Shown: piece after piece, positions 33,783 through 41,894 of the stretch
How positions within the stretch are numbered: position 1 is the first letter of the stretch
Layout of the letters: each line of letters begins with the position of its first letter
Source of the DNA: Syntrophus sp963665935
GTDB lineage: Bacteria > Desulfobacterota > Syntrophia > Syntrophales > Syntrophaceae
Direction of reading: 5' to 3'
Length of the DNA: 64,000 bases
Assembly (NCBI GenBank): GCA_963665935.1
Contig: OY762510.1
Location: forward strand, 434,001-498,000
Translations under genes and position numbers: made by a program
Notes under the pieces: generated by a model
The model's input: the letters and a program-made list of their open reading frames with translations, nothing else
The model's database searches: none
Told to the model about the DNA's origin: nothing

Positions 33783-35351
33783 TCAGTTATGATTGACTTT
33801 ATATTTCTTTGCCAGGCGCACAACGGTGCTCTGACTTACCCCAAGGGCTTTGGCAGCCTTATAAGTGCTCTTCTGAGACTTGATCGCCTGGTTCACCAAG
33901 TACCTCTCCAATTCTTCAATAGCTGCGGTCAAATTCATCTGGTTCATTCGATAAAAACTGCTGTCCGTTTGCGTTCGATACCGATGAGGCAGGTTCTCCA
34001 GGCATATCTGCTGGACATCGGTTGTGACCACGAGTCTTTCAATTAAATTAATCAATTCACGGACATTCCCCGGCCACTCATATTTCAGCAGACATTCAAC
34101 CACTTCATCCGAAAGGCTCTTCTTCAAGTCGTATTTTTTATTATAAATATCGAGAAAATGGAAAAGCAGCGGGGCTATATCATCCTTACGCTCCCGCAGA
34201 GAGGGGATTCGAATGGGAATTACATTGATCCGATAATAGAGGTCCTCACGGAAAGATTTTTCCTTGATCATCATTTCCAAGTCTCTATTCGTCGCCGCCA
34301 CCACCCGGACATCGATCTTGATCGTTTTAACGCCGCCGAGCCTGGTAATCTCATGCTCCTGCAGGACACGGAGAAGTTTTACCTGCAATCCCAAAGGAAG
34401 CTCCCCTATTTCATCAAGGAAAATGGTTCCCTTGTTGGCCAGTTCGAACATGCCGGGCTTTCCACATCGGTTCGCCCCAGTGAACGCACCAGGCTCATAG
34501 CCGAAAAATTCGCTTTCAATAAGTTCCTTGGGAATGGCGCCGCAGTTCACCTTGATCAGGGGAGCTTTCTTTCTCTTCGTGTTCATGTTGTGCAGGACAT
34601 TCGCAATGATCTCCTTCCCGACTCCGGACTCCCCATGAATCAGCACCGGGCTCTCCACTATCGATACCCTCGTGGCTAATTCTATAATTTTTTCCATCTC
34701 TTTGCTCTTGGAGACCAGGCAATGCTCGCTGGTATATTTTTTTCTCATGCTTTCCATTTCAAAGAGATACTGGGCATTCAATTCCTGGGTTTTCCGCAGT
34801 TTTTCTTCAAGCTGCTTCAATTCCGTCACATCCCGGAGGTTGACAACCACCCAGATCACTTTACCGTTTTCGTCGAAAACGGGGTTTCCGATGGCCATGA
34901 TTTCCTTTCCCTTGGCAAACTTCTGCAGGATCGTCACCGGCTTCCCTGTTTCCAATACTTTCAATGCCACCGTCGGATCAAAATAGGTCCCTTCTTTTTT
35001 TATTTTGTACAGATCGACGCCCAGGACATTCTTGATCTTTATGCCGGTTAATCTTTCAAAGGCCTTGTTGACCCGGGTGACTCTCCCGTGTTTGTTGACG
35101 ACACTGATGCCATCGTAGGAATCTTGAAAGATTGAATTTAACTCCTTAAATTCATTGTTTATGACTTCCAGTAAATTCAAGCCATGGAATTTTTCTCGCG
35201 TGATGACCCTGGTTAAAACCTCTCCTGCTATTTCACTGTCGCTTAAAATCTGGCAAACCCTTTCAACGGCCAGGCTGCCGATATTGATCTCGTCGGTTAT
35301 GGTGCTGATGATGTCTTCCGTAACCATCTCATAAATCATATCACTGCCCAT
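33783..35351 (-). CDS. PAS-domain sigma-54-dependent transcriptional activator
   Basis: 522 residues. About residues 65-185 are a PAS sensor domain (DSYDGISVVNKHGRVTRVN), then a short coiled linker. The central AAA+ domain has Walker A GESGVGKE, the sigma-54 contact loop GAFTGA, Walker B GTIFLDEIGELP and the arginine finger region. The C-terminal end is a short TyrR/Fis-type helix-turn-helix (TYKAAKALGVSQSTVVRLAKK). There is no receiver domain, so a small molecule sensed by PAS or the N-terminus probably controls it; an acyl- or aromatic-CoA is possible. It lies between two sets of acyl-CoA genes that each have a -24/-12 promoter match, so it likely activates them. Confidence 0.95.
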   Translation of the reverse strand: MGSDMIYEMVTEDIISTITDEINIGSLAVERVCQILSDSEIAGEVLTRVITREKFHGLNLLEVINNEFKELNSIFQDSYDGISVVNKHGRVTRVNKAFERLTGIKIKNVLGVDLYKIKKEGTYFDPTVALKVLETGKPVTILQKFAKGKEIMAIGNPVFDENGKVIWVVVNLRDVTELKQLEEKLRKTQELNAQYLFEMESMRKKYTSEHCLVSKSKEMEKIIELATRVSIVESPVLIHGESGVGKEIIANVLHNMNTKRKKAPLIKVNCGAIPKELIESEFFGYEPGAFTGANRCGKPGMFELANKGTIFLDEIGELPLGLQVKLLRVLQEHEITRLGGVKTIKIDVRVVAATNRDLEMMIKEKSFREDLYYRINVIPIRIPSLRERKDDIAPLLFHFLDIYNKKYDLKKSLSDEVVECLLKYEWPGNVRELINLIERLVVTTDVQQICLENLPHRYRTQTDSSFYRMNQMNLTAAIEELERYLVNQAIKSQKSTYKAAKALGVSQSTVVRLAKKYKVNHN

Positions 35352-36259
35352 GATAACCTCGCTTCTAAGCCTCTATTTCTGAAATAAACGCAGTGCAAAC
35401 AGCTGGTTGAAAATTGTTCAAGCAACAGCCTTTAGAAAAAATGATCCATGGAAACAAAACAACTTGAGTGGAGGCTCCAGGGTAGGTTGAATAGCGTATT
35501 TTTTCTGATGACGGCAGGAAAAGAACGGGGAACGACGAACCGAATCTCTGGATGGACGGTATTGAGCGATGTTCCATAGACTGATTTGCTTCTCAGATGT
35601 TGATTGATCCAACACAAAAATCGTTGTTCTATCTTCATCGACGACCCTCCTCATGACGACTCGCGGAAAGTAAAAGGATAGGAAATGCAATTGAGTTTAA
35701 GTCGAATAAATTAATATTGTCATCTGGTTACATTACATCAATTTGCTTGACCGGATACTGACCCAAGCATATCTTAATTGAAGGTACTTTATAGCTATAT
35801 TAAAGAAATAGTCAAAACAAAAATTAAATATTGGGGTTAGAGAATGCAGATCGGGTATCCATAGCCCATTGATTCTTCAAATTTTATTTCCATTATAAAA
35901 ATTTAAAAATTGGAAAAGGCATCATAATCATACATGATGCCTAACTATAATTCAATATTGAATCAATTCAAACAAATATTTCGCAAATATTTGTATTTAT
36001 TGGCTTTAAACAAAAAAATCCACCAAGTTGTTTACGACTCACTAAGCCGATTTTGAATTTTCTACAGATCATTATTCCCAAGTATCCAGGATTAAACAAG
36101 AAACAAGAAAGGCACGGCCCATCATCATACATACTAAAACCACCTTTCTTTAGCCAAAGTGCCGCTCTGTGGACATTCAGCACAAGAAAGGTGGTCGTAT
36201 TTAAAAATTCTTTTGGATGTCTAGACTTCTAGCTTGAAAGATATTTCAGCATTCCTTGA
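35352..36259. other. 908-base gene-free A+T-rich region
   Basis: No recognisable gene on either strand. Short open frames (the longest about 90 codons on the minus strand, 35418-35690) show no family features and no good ribosome binding sites. The right end carries a 12-base inverted repeat (36139-36195). Its composition is clearly richer in A+T than its neighbours from about 35690 on. It may hold regulatory sites for the activator gene, or be a decayed insertion. Confidence 0.5.
36139..36195. repeat. 12-base inverted repeat in the gene-free region
   Basis: ACCACCTTTCTT (36139-36150) and AAGAAAGGTGGT (36184-36195) are exact reverse complements around 33 bases. They lie just downstream of the acyl-CoA dehydrogenase gene (minus strand, ending at 36260). 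They might be a long-loop terminator or the end of a small mobile remnant. Confidence 0.45.
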
Positions 36260-37402
36260 TTATGTCGGAATCCCGAGTTTCACGAGGATCGTCTCTTTTA
36301 ACGTTTCGGATGTCCCTTCACCGACTTCCATCAGCCGCGCTTCGCGGAAAAATCTTGAAATTGGATATTCTATGGAAAAGCCGTAACCACCATGGACCTG
36401 CAGTGCTCGATCCGCAACCCACATACAGGATTCCGAGGCAAAGAGCTTTGCAACCTGGGCATCAAGGGTAATGTCCAAGCCCTGGTCGGCCTTGAAAGCC
36501 GTCTGATAAATCATATTCCGGGCAATCCGGCTCATTTTAAACATATCGGCCAGATAGAATCCGACGGCCTGGAAGGAACAAATCGGTTTGCCGAAGGCTA
36601 CCCGGCTTTGGGAATAAGTCAGGGCTTCCTCAAAGGCGCCCTGCATGATTCCCAGTCCGACCGCCCCAAAGACCAACCGGAAGCAGTCGATGGCACTGGT
36701 GACCAGATTAAAGCATTCCGTTCCGGAAGAAATCAGGGCCTCCTTCGGCACCTCGACCTCATTAAAGTCAACTTCGCAGGTTGAAACGGCGCTCATACCC
36801 ATCTTGGGAACCTTCCGGAGCGTAATCCCCGGTGATTTTGAATCGACAACAACCAGAATATAATCCCCAGGTTGTCCATCATTGATCATTCTGGCGAATA
36901 CAAGGATATAATCAACATTGTCTGCGTTCGTTACAGACATTTTGCTGCCCTTCAACACCAGGGAATCCCCTTTGGCTTCGGCCGTTGTCTGTATCTTAGC
37001 GATATCCGGTCCGCAGCCGGCCTCTGTCAGGGCCAGGGTCCCCGTTTTTTCTCCGTATGCCGCTGCGGTGACGTACTTCTCTTTCTGCTCTTCACTTCCC
37101 GCAACCAGAATGGGATAGGCAAAATAAAAGCTTGTCGCCCCTGCAGCCAGTGCAACAGCAGACGATACCCGGGACAGTTCTTCCATCGCGATGCATGCGC
37201 CAACCCAGCCCAGGCCGCTGCCACCATACTGTTCCGGAGCAATAATGCCACCGACGCCCATCTCGGCCAGTTTCCCTAATATTTCAGAAGGATATTCTTC
37301 CTTTTCATCAATTTCTCCGGCAACTGGTTTAATTTCTTTTTCACAAAACCTGTGCATCATTTGCTGGAACATCTTTGTTTCATCAGTCAACAGATTTTCC
37401 AT
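36260..37402 (-). CDS. Acyl-CoA dehydrogenase (second copy)
   Basis: About 380 residues; FAD enzyme of the acyl-CoA dehydrogenase fold. Motifs: LTEAGCGPDIAKIQTTAEA where most relatives have Pro-Gly-Ala-Gly-Ser, KMSVTNADNVDYILVF, ALQVHGGYGFSIEYPISRF and the catalytic-base segment LMEVGEGTSETLKETI. It is clearly diverged from the copy at 29403-30551 and probably has another substrate; Syntrophus uses specialised dehydrogenases for cyclic acyl-CoAs, but that assignment is not proven here. The ATG at 37402 follows AAGGTGG at five bases. It appears to be a single-gene unit behind the -24/-12 match at 37500-37514. Confidence 0.94.
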   Translation of the reverse strand: MENLLTDETKMFQQMMHRFCEKEIKPVAGEIDEKEEYPSEILGKLAEMGVGGIIAPEQYGGSGLGWVGACIAMEELSRVSSAVALAAGATSFYFAYPILVAGSEEQKEKYVTAAAYGEKTGTLALTEAGCGPDIAKIQTTAEAKGDSLVLKGSKMSVTNADNVDYILVFARMINDGQPGDYILVVVDSKSPGITLRKVPKMGMSAVSTCEVDFNEVEVPKEALISSGTECFNLVTSAIDCFRLVFGAVGLGIMQGAFEEALTYSQSRVAFGKPICSFQAVGFYLADMFKMSRIARNMIYQTAFKADQGLDITLDAQVAKLFASESCMWVADRALQVHGGYGFSIEYPISRFFREARLMEVGEGTSETLKETILVKLGIPT

Positions 37403-37499
37403 AAAATCCACCTTCTTTCCTCAGTGTCCAATTAATTTCTGGAATTTTCAGAACCAGCTAACTGTAACCGCTGCTACCCCCTCAATCATCTTAAACTCC

Positions 37500-37514
37500 G
37501 CAAAATATATGCCA
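37500..37514 (-). promoter_or_regulatory. Sigma-54 (-24/-12) promoter for the acyl-CoA dehydrogenase gene
   Basis: The minus strand reads TGGCATATATTTTGC, nine of ten matches to TGGCAC-N5-TTGC with GG and GC ten bases apart. Transcription would start near 37488 and leave a leader of about 86 bases. The match continues with GCGGAGTT, close to GCGAAGTT at the 33324 promoter. Confidence 0.75.
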
Positions 37515-37580
37515 TAAAAAGACTCAAAGAGAAGGCGCTCAGATTCCCGATCCGGGAACTCAGACTCCCGGGCGGTTCAC

Positions 37581-38807
37581 CTATTTTGATCTGGGTATGG
37601 CATTCGGAATGGACACAATGTCGAGAGGGGTCTCCACAATCCTTTGCAGCCCCTCCTTGCGTACGACAAAATCCACCTCTATGCCGACAGCGCCTTCGTT
37701 GGGGATGATGAATTTGGGCTCAATGGCCATGACCATGCCCTCTTTAAGCACTGTTTTGCGGCGTGATGCAATGACCGGCATCTCGTTGAGTTCAAGACCA
37801 AATCCGTGACCGATGAAGGCCACCTGCCCTTCCCCATGCCCCATAAAATACTCTTCCAGCTTTTCTTTTTTAACCCGATCGAGAGCCCGGGTGTAGATCT
37901 CTACAGTATCAACGCCTTCTTTCGCAAAACCCGTTATATCTTCAATGATCTCCCGTGATACCTCATAGGCCTTCCGGAAAATCTCTTTCATCTCTCCGAC
38001 CACATAGATTCTTGTTTCATCCGTTACGTAACCGTTATAGCCGCCGCCGTAATCAATAATAAGGGGGATGCCCGTCTTCACGATGTTGGCGGAAGAACCC
38101 TGCCCGACGGCAGGAGTAAGGCCGAAACCGGCTATCGGCACATCGGCTCCCGATGCGACAGTCGAGGAGTACCCCTGAGTAACCAATGCGCAAGTGATCT
38201 CCTTATTGAATCCCCTCATGCGCAACAACCCCTGGTGGCCCCTGCGCCTTCCCTCGGCAACGAGGTCCGCCTCGATCTCGATCTCCTGCCGCCCTTCTCT
38301 CACAATGTCTTTTGCTTTTTGAAAAACATGGGAGACGATCTCGCCCGATTTCAGAATCTGTGCGATCTCAAAATCGCTCTTCACCAATCGCACCTGTTGT
38401 ATCAGGGGGGAGACATCAGCCATGTGATCATAACCGAGGATGGATTTCCATTGTTCAAAGAGAAGAACTGGGACGACATCGAGTTCCATGGCGCCCAGGC
38501 CCTTGAGAATATTCTTCTCCCTGAGGGTATCCCGGGTGTCTTTTGCTTTCTTGATGGGCGTTATTTCAAGGGGTGACTCATAGAGAGCCCGGAATAAGCT
38601 CTTTTCAACAAAAAAGAGGGGCGGCTCATCCACAGGGACGACAAGCACCCCCTTCTGGACGGTACCGGTAAAATAAAAGAGGTCCACACTCTGGAGAATG
38701 ACGGCAAAATGGATGCCCTGGCCTGCCATTTGGCTTCGTAAAGCCTCCAGCCTCATCTCTATCTCTTCTTTGGGTGTAAAATCACAGACGCTTAAGCTCT
38801 TGACCAT
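37581..38807 (-). CDS. M24 family (Xaa-Pro dipeptidase-like) metallopeptidase
   Basis: 408 residues, complete. An N-terminal creatinase-like domain (about 20-165) precedes the M24 catalytic domain. The metal ligands are Asp in LIIDYGGG, Asp in VTDETR, His in FIGHGFGL, Glu in AIEPKF and Glu in VGIEVDF. It would cleave dipeptides or hydrolyse an amide; a peptide substrate is not certain in this superfamily. Well over half of its C-terminal half is identical by eye to the truncated gene at 1-561. It is transcribed toward the dehydrogenase at 36260-37402, whose promoter match lies just past its end. Confidence 0.92.
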   Translation of the reverse strand: MVKSLSVCDFTPKEEIEMRLEALRSQMAGQGIHFAVILQSVDLFYFTGTVQKGVLVVPVDEPPLFFVEKSLFRALYESPLEITPIKKAKDTRDTLREKNILKGLGAMELDVVPVLLFEQWKSILGYDHMADVSPLIQQVRLVKSDFEIAQILKSGEIVSHVFQKAKDIVREGRQEIEIEADLVAEGRRRGHQGLLRMRGFNKEITCALVTQGYSSTVASGADVPIAGFGLTPAVGQGSSANIVKTGIPLIIDYGGGYNGYVTDETRIYVVGEMKEIFRKAYEVSREIIEDITGFAKEGVDTVEIYTRALDRVKKEKLEEYFMGHGEGQVAFIGHGFGLELNEMPVIASRRKTVLKEGMVMAIEPKFIIPNEGAVGIEVDFVVRKEGLQRIVETPLDIVSIPNAIPRSK

Positions 38808-38992
38808 GTTCCCCGCGACCTTGTCCCAATTCTACCGTCCGGTCCTTGAACGCTACCCCAGCAAACCCTTTCGCTGTCTGTTTGATCTCCCGCTGCTCTT
38901 TGTTGAATTCTCTGAGGATTTCCTGAAAATTTCTGATTTAAATGACGATTGCCGCATGCTGACGGTGTTCAGTCCGCAGGTGAAATGATAAA

Positions 38993-39047
38993 CCCGGCTT
39001 CTCCTCCCTTTAATATCAGGGGGTATGGATGGGAAGGAAAAGCCGGG
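38993..39047 (-). terminator. Weak hairpin after the acetate-type transporter gene
   Basis: CCCGGCTT (38993-39000) and AAGCCGGG (39040-39047) can pair around a 39-base loop, 35 bases beyond the stop of the transporter gene. The loop is long and no T run follows, so the call is tentative. Confidence 0.35.
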
Positions 39048-39081
39048 GGTTATCATGGTATCTCTAGCGGTTCTAAACTTA

Positions 39082-39687
39082 TTATTTGATTATTGGACCT
39101 GGAAAGGGAAATACCTGTTTGCCAAACACCGTGTTTGTCTGTATCGCCGCAGCGGAGTAAATGGCAAATAGCCCGGCTAGTCCAGCCAGATTGCCGGCGA
39201 TCGGCCCATAGACCTTGGGGTCCAGGATACCCAGGAATATGCCGGTAATCAGCGGCACAGCCAAATTCATAGGAACGATCAATGCAAATACGGTTAACGG
39301 CATGCTTTTGGCGAATGACGGAAATTCCAGCCACAAGACAAGCGTAATGGCACACCAGGCCCATCCGGCGATATGGTGATCGAAGTGCCACCCGTTTAAA
39401 CCGGCAAAATATTGAAAAATCCATACGGATCCAGTGACCAACATGAAGTAGGCACTGAACCAGGTGAAGGTATTTCCACCTGAAGAACTGCCCATCTTCA
39501 ACTCTATGACTCCTACAATCACTTGCACGAAGAAACCACCTATCAACCATATCCCTGCAATGGCCCTGGCATCTGCTGCGTTTACTTTTCCGGTTAACAC
39601 CGCATAGAAAATAAAGACTGCAATCGCCAAAGCTGTTAATCCGGCGGGCATTGGATTAGCCCATCCTGCGCCGTGCTGATCTGACAT
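39082..39687 (-). CDS. Acetate uptake transporter family (GPR1/FUN34/YaaH) protein
   Basis: 201 residues with six hydrophobic segments. The family signature appears at the N-terminus as ANPMPAGLTAL, followed by the first helix. SatP-like proteins form hexameric channels for acetate, succinate or related monocarboxylates. AAGGAGGG stands before the ATG. It follows the acyl-CoA ligase gene by 55 bases on the same strand, so both should share the sigma-54 promoter at 41380. Import of a carboxylic acid followed by CoA activation, or export of acetate produced by fermentation, would both fit. Confidence 0.92.
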   Translation of the reverse strand: MSDQHGAGWANPMPAGLTALAIAVFIFYAVLTGKVNAADARAIAGIWLIGGFFVQVIVGVIELKMGSSSGGNTFTWFSAYFMLVTGSVWIFQYFAGLNGWHFDHHIAGWAWCAITLVLWLEFPSFAKSMPLTVFALIVPMNLAVPLITGIFLGILDPKVYGPIAGNLAGLAGLFAIYSAAAIQTNTVFGKQVFPFPGPIIK

Positions 39688-39742
39688 AATATTCCCTCCT
39701 TATTATGTTATATAGCAGTTCTTTTTTTATTTTGTATTTAGC

Positions 39743-41323
39743 CTATTTTGCTCCGCTGCCGAACTGCTCACGCAGGTCTCTCTTCAGGATCTTACCTGCA
39801 GCATTGCGAGGCAGCGCCGGCACGAAATGGACAACCCTCGGTACCTTGTACCCGGCGATTTTACCCTTACAGTATTCCGTCACCTCAGCCGGAGTAATCG
39901 TGGCCCCTTCGTTGAGAACACAGATCGCCGTAACAGCTTCGCCCCAGGTCGGGTGCGGGCTGCCGATGACGCAGGATTCCTTGATCGCCGGATGTGAATG
40001 CAGTACCTTCTCAATCTCTGCAGGATACACATTCTCGCCACCGGTGATGATCATGTCTTTCAGGCGGTCGATAATGCGGATATAGCCAAAGGAATCGATC
40101 GAGCAGACGTCTTCCGTATAGAACCACTCACCTCTGAATGCCTTCTTGGTTTCCGGTTCCTTTCTCCAGTAACCGAGTGTGTTGCCGGGCCCCCGAACAA
40201 TCAGCTCTCCTACTCCACCTAGAGGAACCTGCTTGCCATTTTCATCGACAATGAGGGCTTCCATATCGTAGGACGCCCTTCCGCAGGATTCAAGGATGCT
40301 GTAATCGCCTCTATCAAAGGCATCCTGGATGTCCCGAGGGCTCAGATTGGTGGTGACACCTGTTGTTTCGGTCGTCCCGTGGTGTTCGCCGAGGATATTT
40401 CCATAGGTATCAATGAATTTCTTGTAAACCGCGGGGATGATCCCTGCGCCGGCAAACCAGATGTGCTTCCAGCTGGAGACGTCGTATTTCTTGCAATTCG
40501 GCGAATCGAGGATCATCATGACCATCGGCGTGGCAAGCATGCCACCCATCAGTTTGAACTTTTCCGAGGACGACAGGAAGAGGTCTACATCCCACTTCGT
40601 AAAGACATAGGCCGGAGCCGATACATAAAAAGCGCCGAACAGGGTATAGTGCGCCGTAATGTGATACAGGGGACAAATGATAGCGACATGGCTGTCCATA
40701 TCCAGGAAGTTGAGTCTGGAACAGACGCGGCCGGCATGAACGAAATTCGCGTGAGTCTGCATGACTCCCTTGGGAAGCCCGGTGGTGCCGCTCGTGTACA
40801 TGAGCATGGCGATTTCATCTTCAAAGACTTCCACGGCCAGTTCGGCCGGGGAGGCCTTCTGGATCATTTCCTCGAAGTCAAGCCATCCCTCGGGTTTTTT
40901 GTCGGGGGCACCGAAATAGATGAAATGTTTGGCCGAAGGAACGGAATCTTTGAGCTGCTGAGCCATTCCGACAAACTGATCCTGGACGATCAGCGCCGTC
41001 GGCTCGGAATCAGACAGAACGGCCAGCATTTCCGGCGCCGCCAGTCGAAAATTGCAGACCACGAAACTGAAGCCGGCATTGGGGACGTAGAAGGATGCTT
41101 CCACGTACTCCACACTGTTCTGACTCAGAATGGCGACCCGCTCCCCCTTTTTCAACCCGAGCGCATACAGGGCATTCCCCATCCTGTTCGCCCGGTCCTT
41201 TACATCCGCGTAAGTGTACTCCCGGTTGCCCTCCACCTCTTTGATCGCCACACGATTTGGGTACAGCATCAAGTTTCGGTTGATCAAAGTTGGAATCGTA
41301 TTAAACGTCTTTTCTTTTCCCAT
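39743..41323 (-). CDS. AMP-forming acyl-CoA synthetase
   Basis: About 526 residues of the ANL superfamily; activates a carboxylic acid to acyl-AMP and then acyl-CoA. Signatures: MLMYTSGTTGLPKGVMQTHAN (P-loop-like), GEHHGTTETTGVT, GEWFYTEDVCSIDSFGYI and RLKDMIITGGENVYPAEIEKVL, with the catalytic C-terminal lysine in PRNAAGKILKRDL. The type resembles medium/long-chain or aromatic acid ligases; the substrate is not decidable. Start at ATG 41323, with AAAGGAGGG before it; an upstream in-frame ATG at 41395 would lie outside the predicted transcript. Cotranscribed with the transporter at 39082-39687. Confidence 0.94.
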   Translation of the reverse strand: MGKEKTFNTIPTLINRNLMLYPNRVAIKEVEGNREYTYADVKDRANRMGNALYALGLKKGERVAILSQNSVEYVEASFYVPNAGFSFVVCNFRLAAPEMLAVLSDSEPTALIVQDQFVGMAQQLKDSVPSAKHFIYFGAPDKKPEGWLDFEEMIQKASPAELAVEVFEDEIAMLMYTSGTTGLPKGVMQTHANFVHAGRVCSRLNFLDMDSHVAIICPLYHITAHYTLFGAFYVSAPAYVFTKWDVDLFLSSSEKFKLMGGMLATPMVMMILDSPNCKKYDVSSWKHIWFAGAGIIPAVYKKFIDTYGNILGEHHGTTETTGVTTNLSPRDIQDAFDRGDYSILESCGRASYDMEALIVDENGKQVPLGGVGELIVRGPGNTLGYWRKEPETKKAFRGEWFYTEDVCSIDSFGYIRIIDRLKDMIITGGENVYPAEIEKVLHSHPAIKESCVIGSPHPTWGEAVTAICVLNEGATITPAEVTEYCKGKIAGYKVPRVVHFVPALPRNAAGKILKRDLREQFGSGAK

Positions 41324-41379
41324 GATAACCCTCCTTTGTTTGAATGATTCTCCCCATATTAAAGCTAAAATATAACTAA

Positions 41380-41394
41380 GCAAGTTTGGCACCA
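41380..41394 (-). promoter_or_regulatory. Sigma-54 (-24/-12) promoter for the acyl-CoA ligase/transporter operon
   Basis: The minus strand reads TGGTGCCAAACTTGC followed by T. GG and GC are ten bases apart and the -12 element TTGCT is perfect; the -24 element has two mismatches. Transcription would start near 41368, 45 bases before the ligase ATG. Confidence 0.6.
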
Positions 41395-41410
41395 AAAAAT
41401 TTTTTCGATA

Positions 41411-41430
41411 TTATCGTATCAATACAATAA
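41411..41430. promoter_or_regulatory. Near-palindrome, possible activator binding site
   Basis: TTATCGTAT and ATACAATAA are reverse complements with one mismatch around CA. The site lies upstream of the -24 element at 41380-41394 and between two divergent sigma-54 promoter matches, where an enhancer-binding protein would be expected. Confidence 0.4.
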
Positions 41431-41585
41431 TTTTTGCTTATATTCGTCATATTAATAATATATTTAGCTTAATATATTATAAGAATATTCCCTGCCATTT
41501 CCAATGATTTTCCCCAAGGTTGTTTTCCTTGTCTCTTATTGGGAATGATCTGACATCTGTGATGGTTTTGGCTTCTTTTTTCTGA

Positions 41586-41600
41586 GGGCTCGGAAATTGC
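41586..41600 (+). promoter_or_regulatory. Sigma-54 (-24/-12) promoter for the ferredoxin-crotonase unit
   Basis: GGGCTCGGAAATTGC followed by T: GG and GC ten bases apart, perfect TTGCT at -12, two mismatches at -24. It would start transcripts near 41612, about 107 bases before the ferredoxin ATG. Confidence 0.55.
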
Positions 41601-41718
41601 TTTCAGTCAATAAAAACCTACCATTTACCAAGAAGCGGGACCTTAAAAGAAACCCATAAAAAGCTTTTTACCTTTCAAAGGCCCTACCTCATAAAAAATA
41701 ATAAAGGGGACAAGAATT

Positions 41719-41892
41719 ATGGCATATGTGATTACAGATGAATGTCTATCCTGTGGTTCGTGCCCGGATGTATGCCCCGTCGGAGCGATCAGTGAGGAAG
41801 ATCGTAAGTATGTCATCGATCCCAACCTCTGTACCGACTGTGGAACCTGTGCCGAACAATGCCCGGTTGATGCAATCTTACCCGGTGAATAG
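41719..41892 (+). CDS. 2[4Fe-4S] ferredoxin
   Basis: 57 residues. Two clostridial-type cluster motifs are complete: CLSCGSCPDVCP and CTDCGTCAEQCP, each giving Cys-x2-Cys-x2-Cys-x3-Cys-Pro. The protein begins MAYVITDECLSCG, as usual for small ferredoxins. It carries low-potential electrons, for example to hydrogenases or reductases of aromatic or acyl-CoA metabolism. The start has GGGGA about eight bases upstream. The stop is followed after two bases by the ATG of an isomerase-like crotonase, so the two are one unit. Confidence 0.95.
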   Translation: MAYVITDECLSCGSCPDVCPVGAISEEDRKYVIDPNLCTDCGTCAEQCPVDAILPGE

Positions 41893-41894
41893 AA

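Larger units (their letters stand above)
41324..41718. other. Divergent control region
   Basis: 395 A+T-rich bases between the ligase (leftward) and ferredoxin (rightward) genes. It holds two outward-facing -24/-12 promoter matches (41380-41394 and 41586-41600) and a near-palindrome (41411-41430). No coding potential seen. Confidence 0.6.

Noticed and set aside
35418..35690. 90-codon minus-strand frame in the gene-free region
   Set aside because: No ribosome binding site, no recognisable family, overlapping alternative frames of similar quality.
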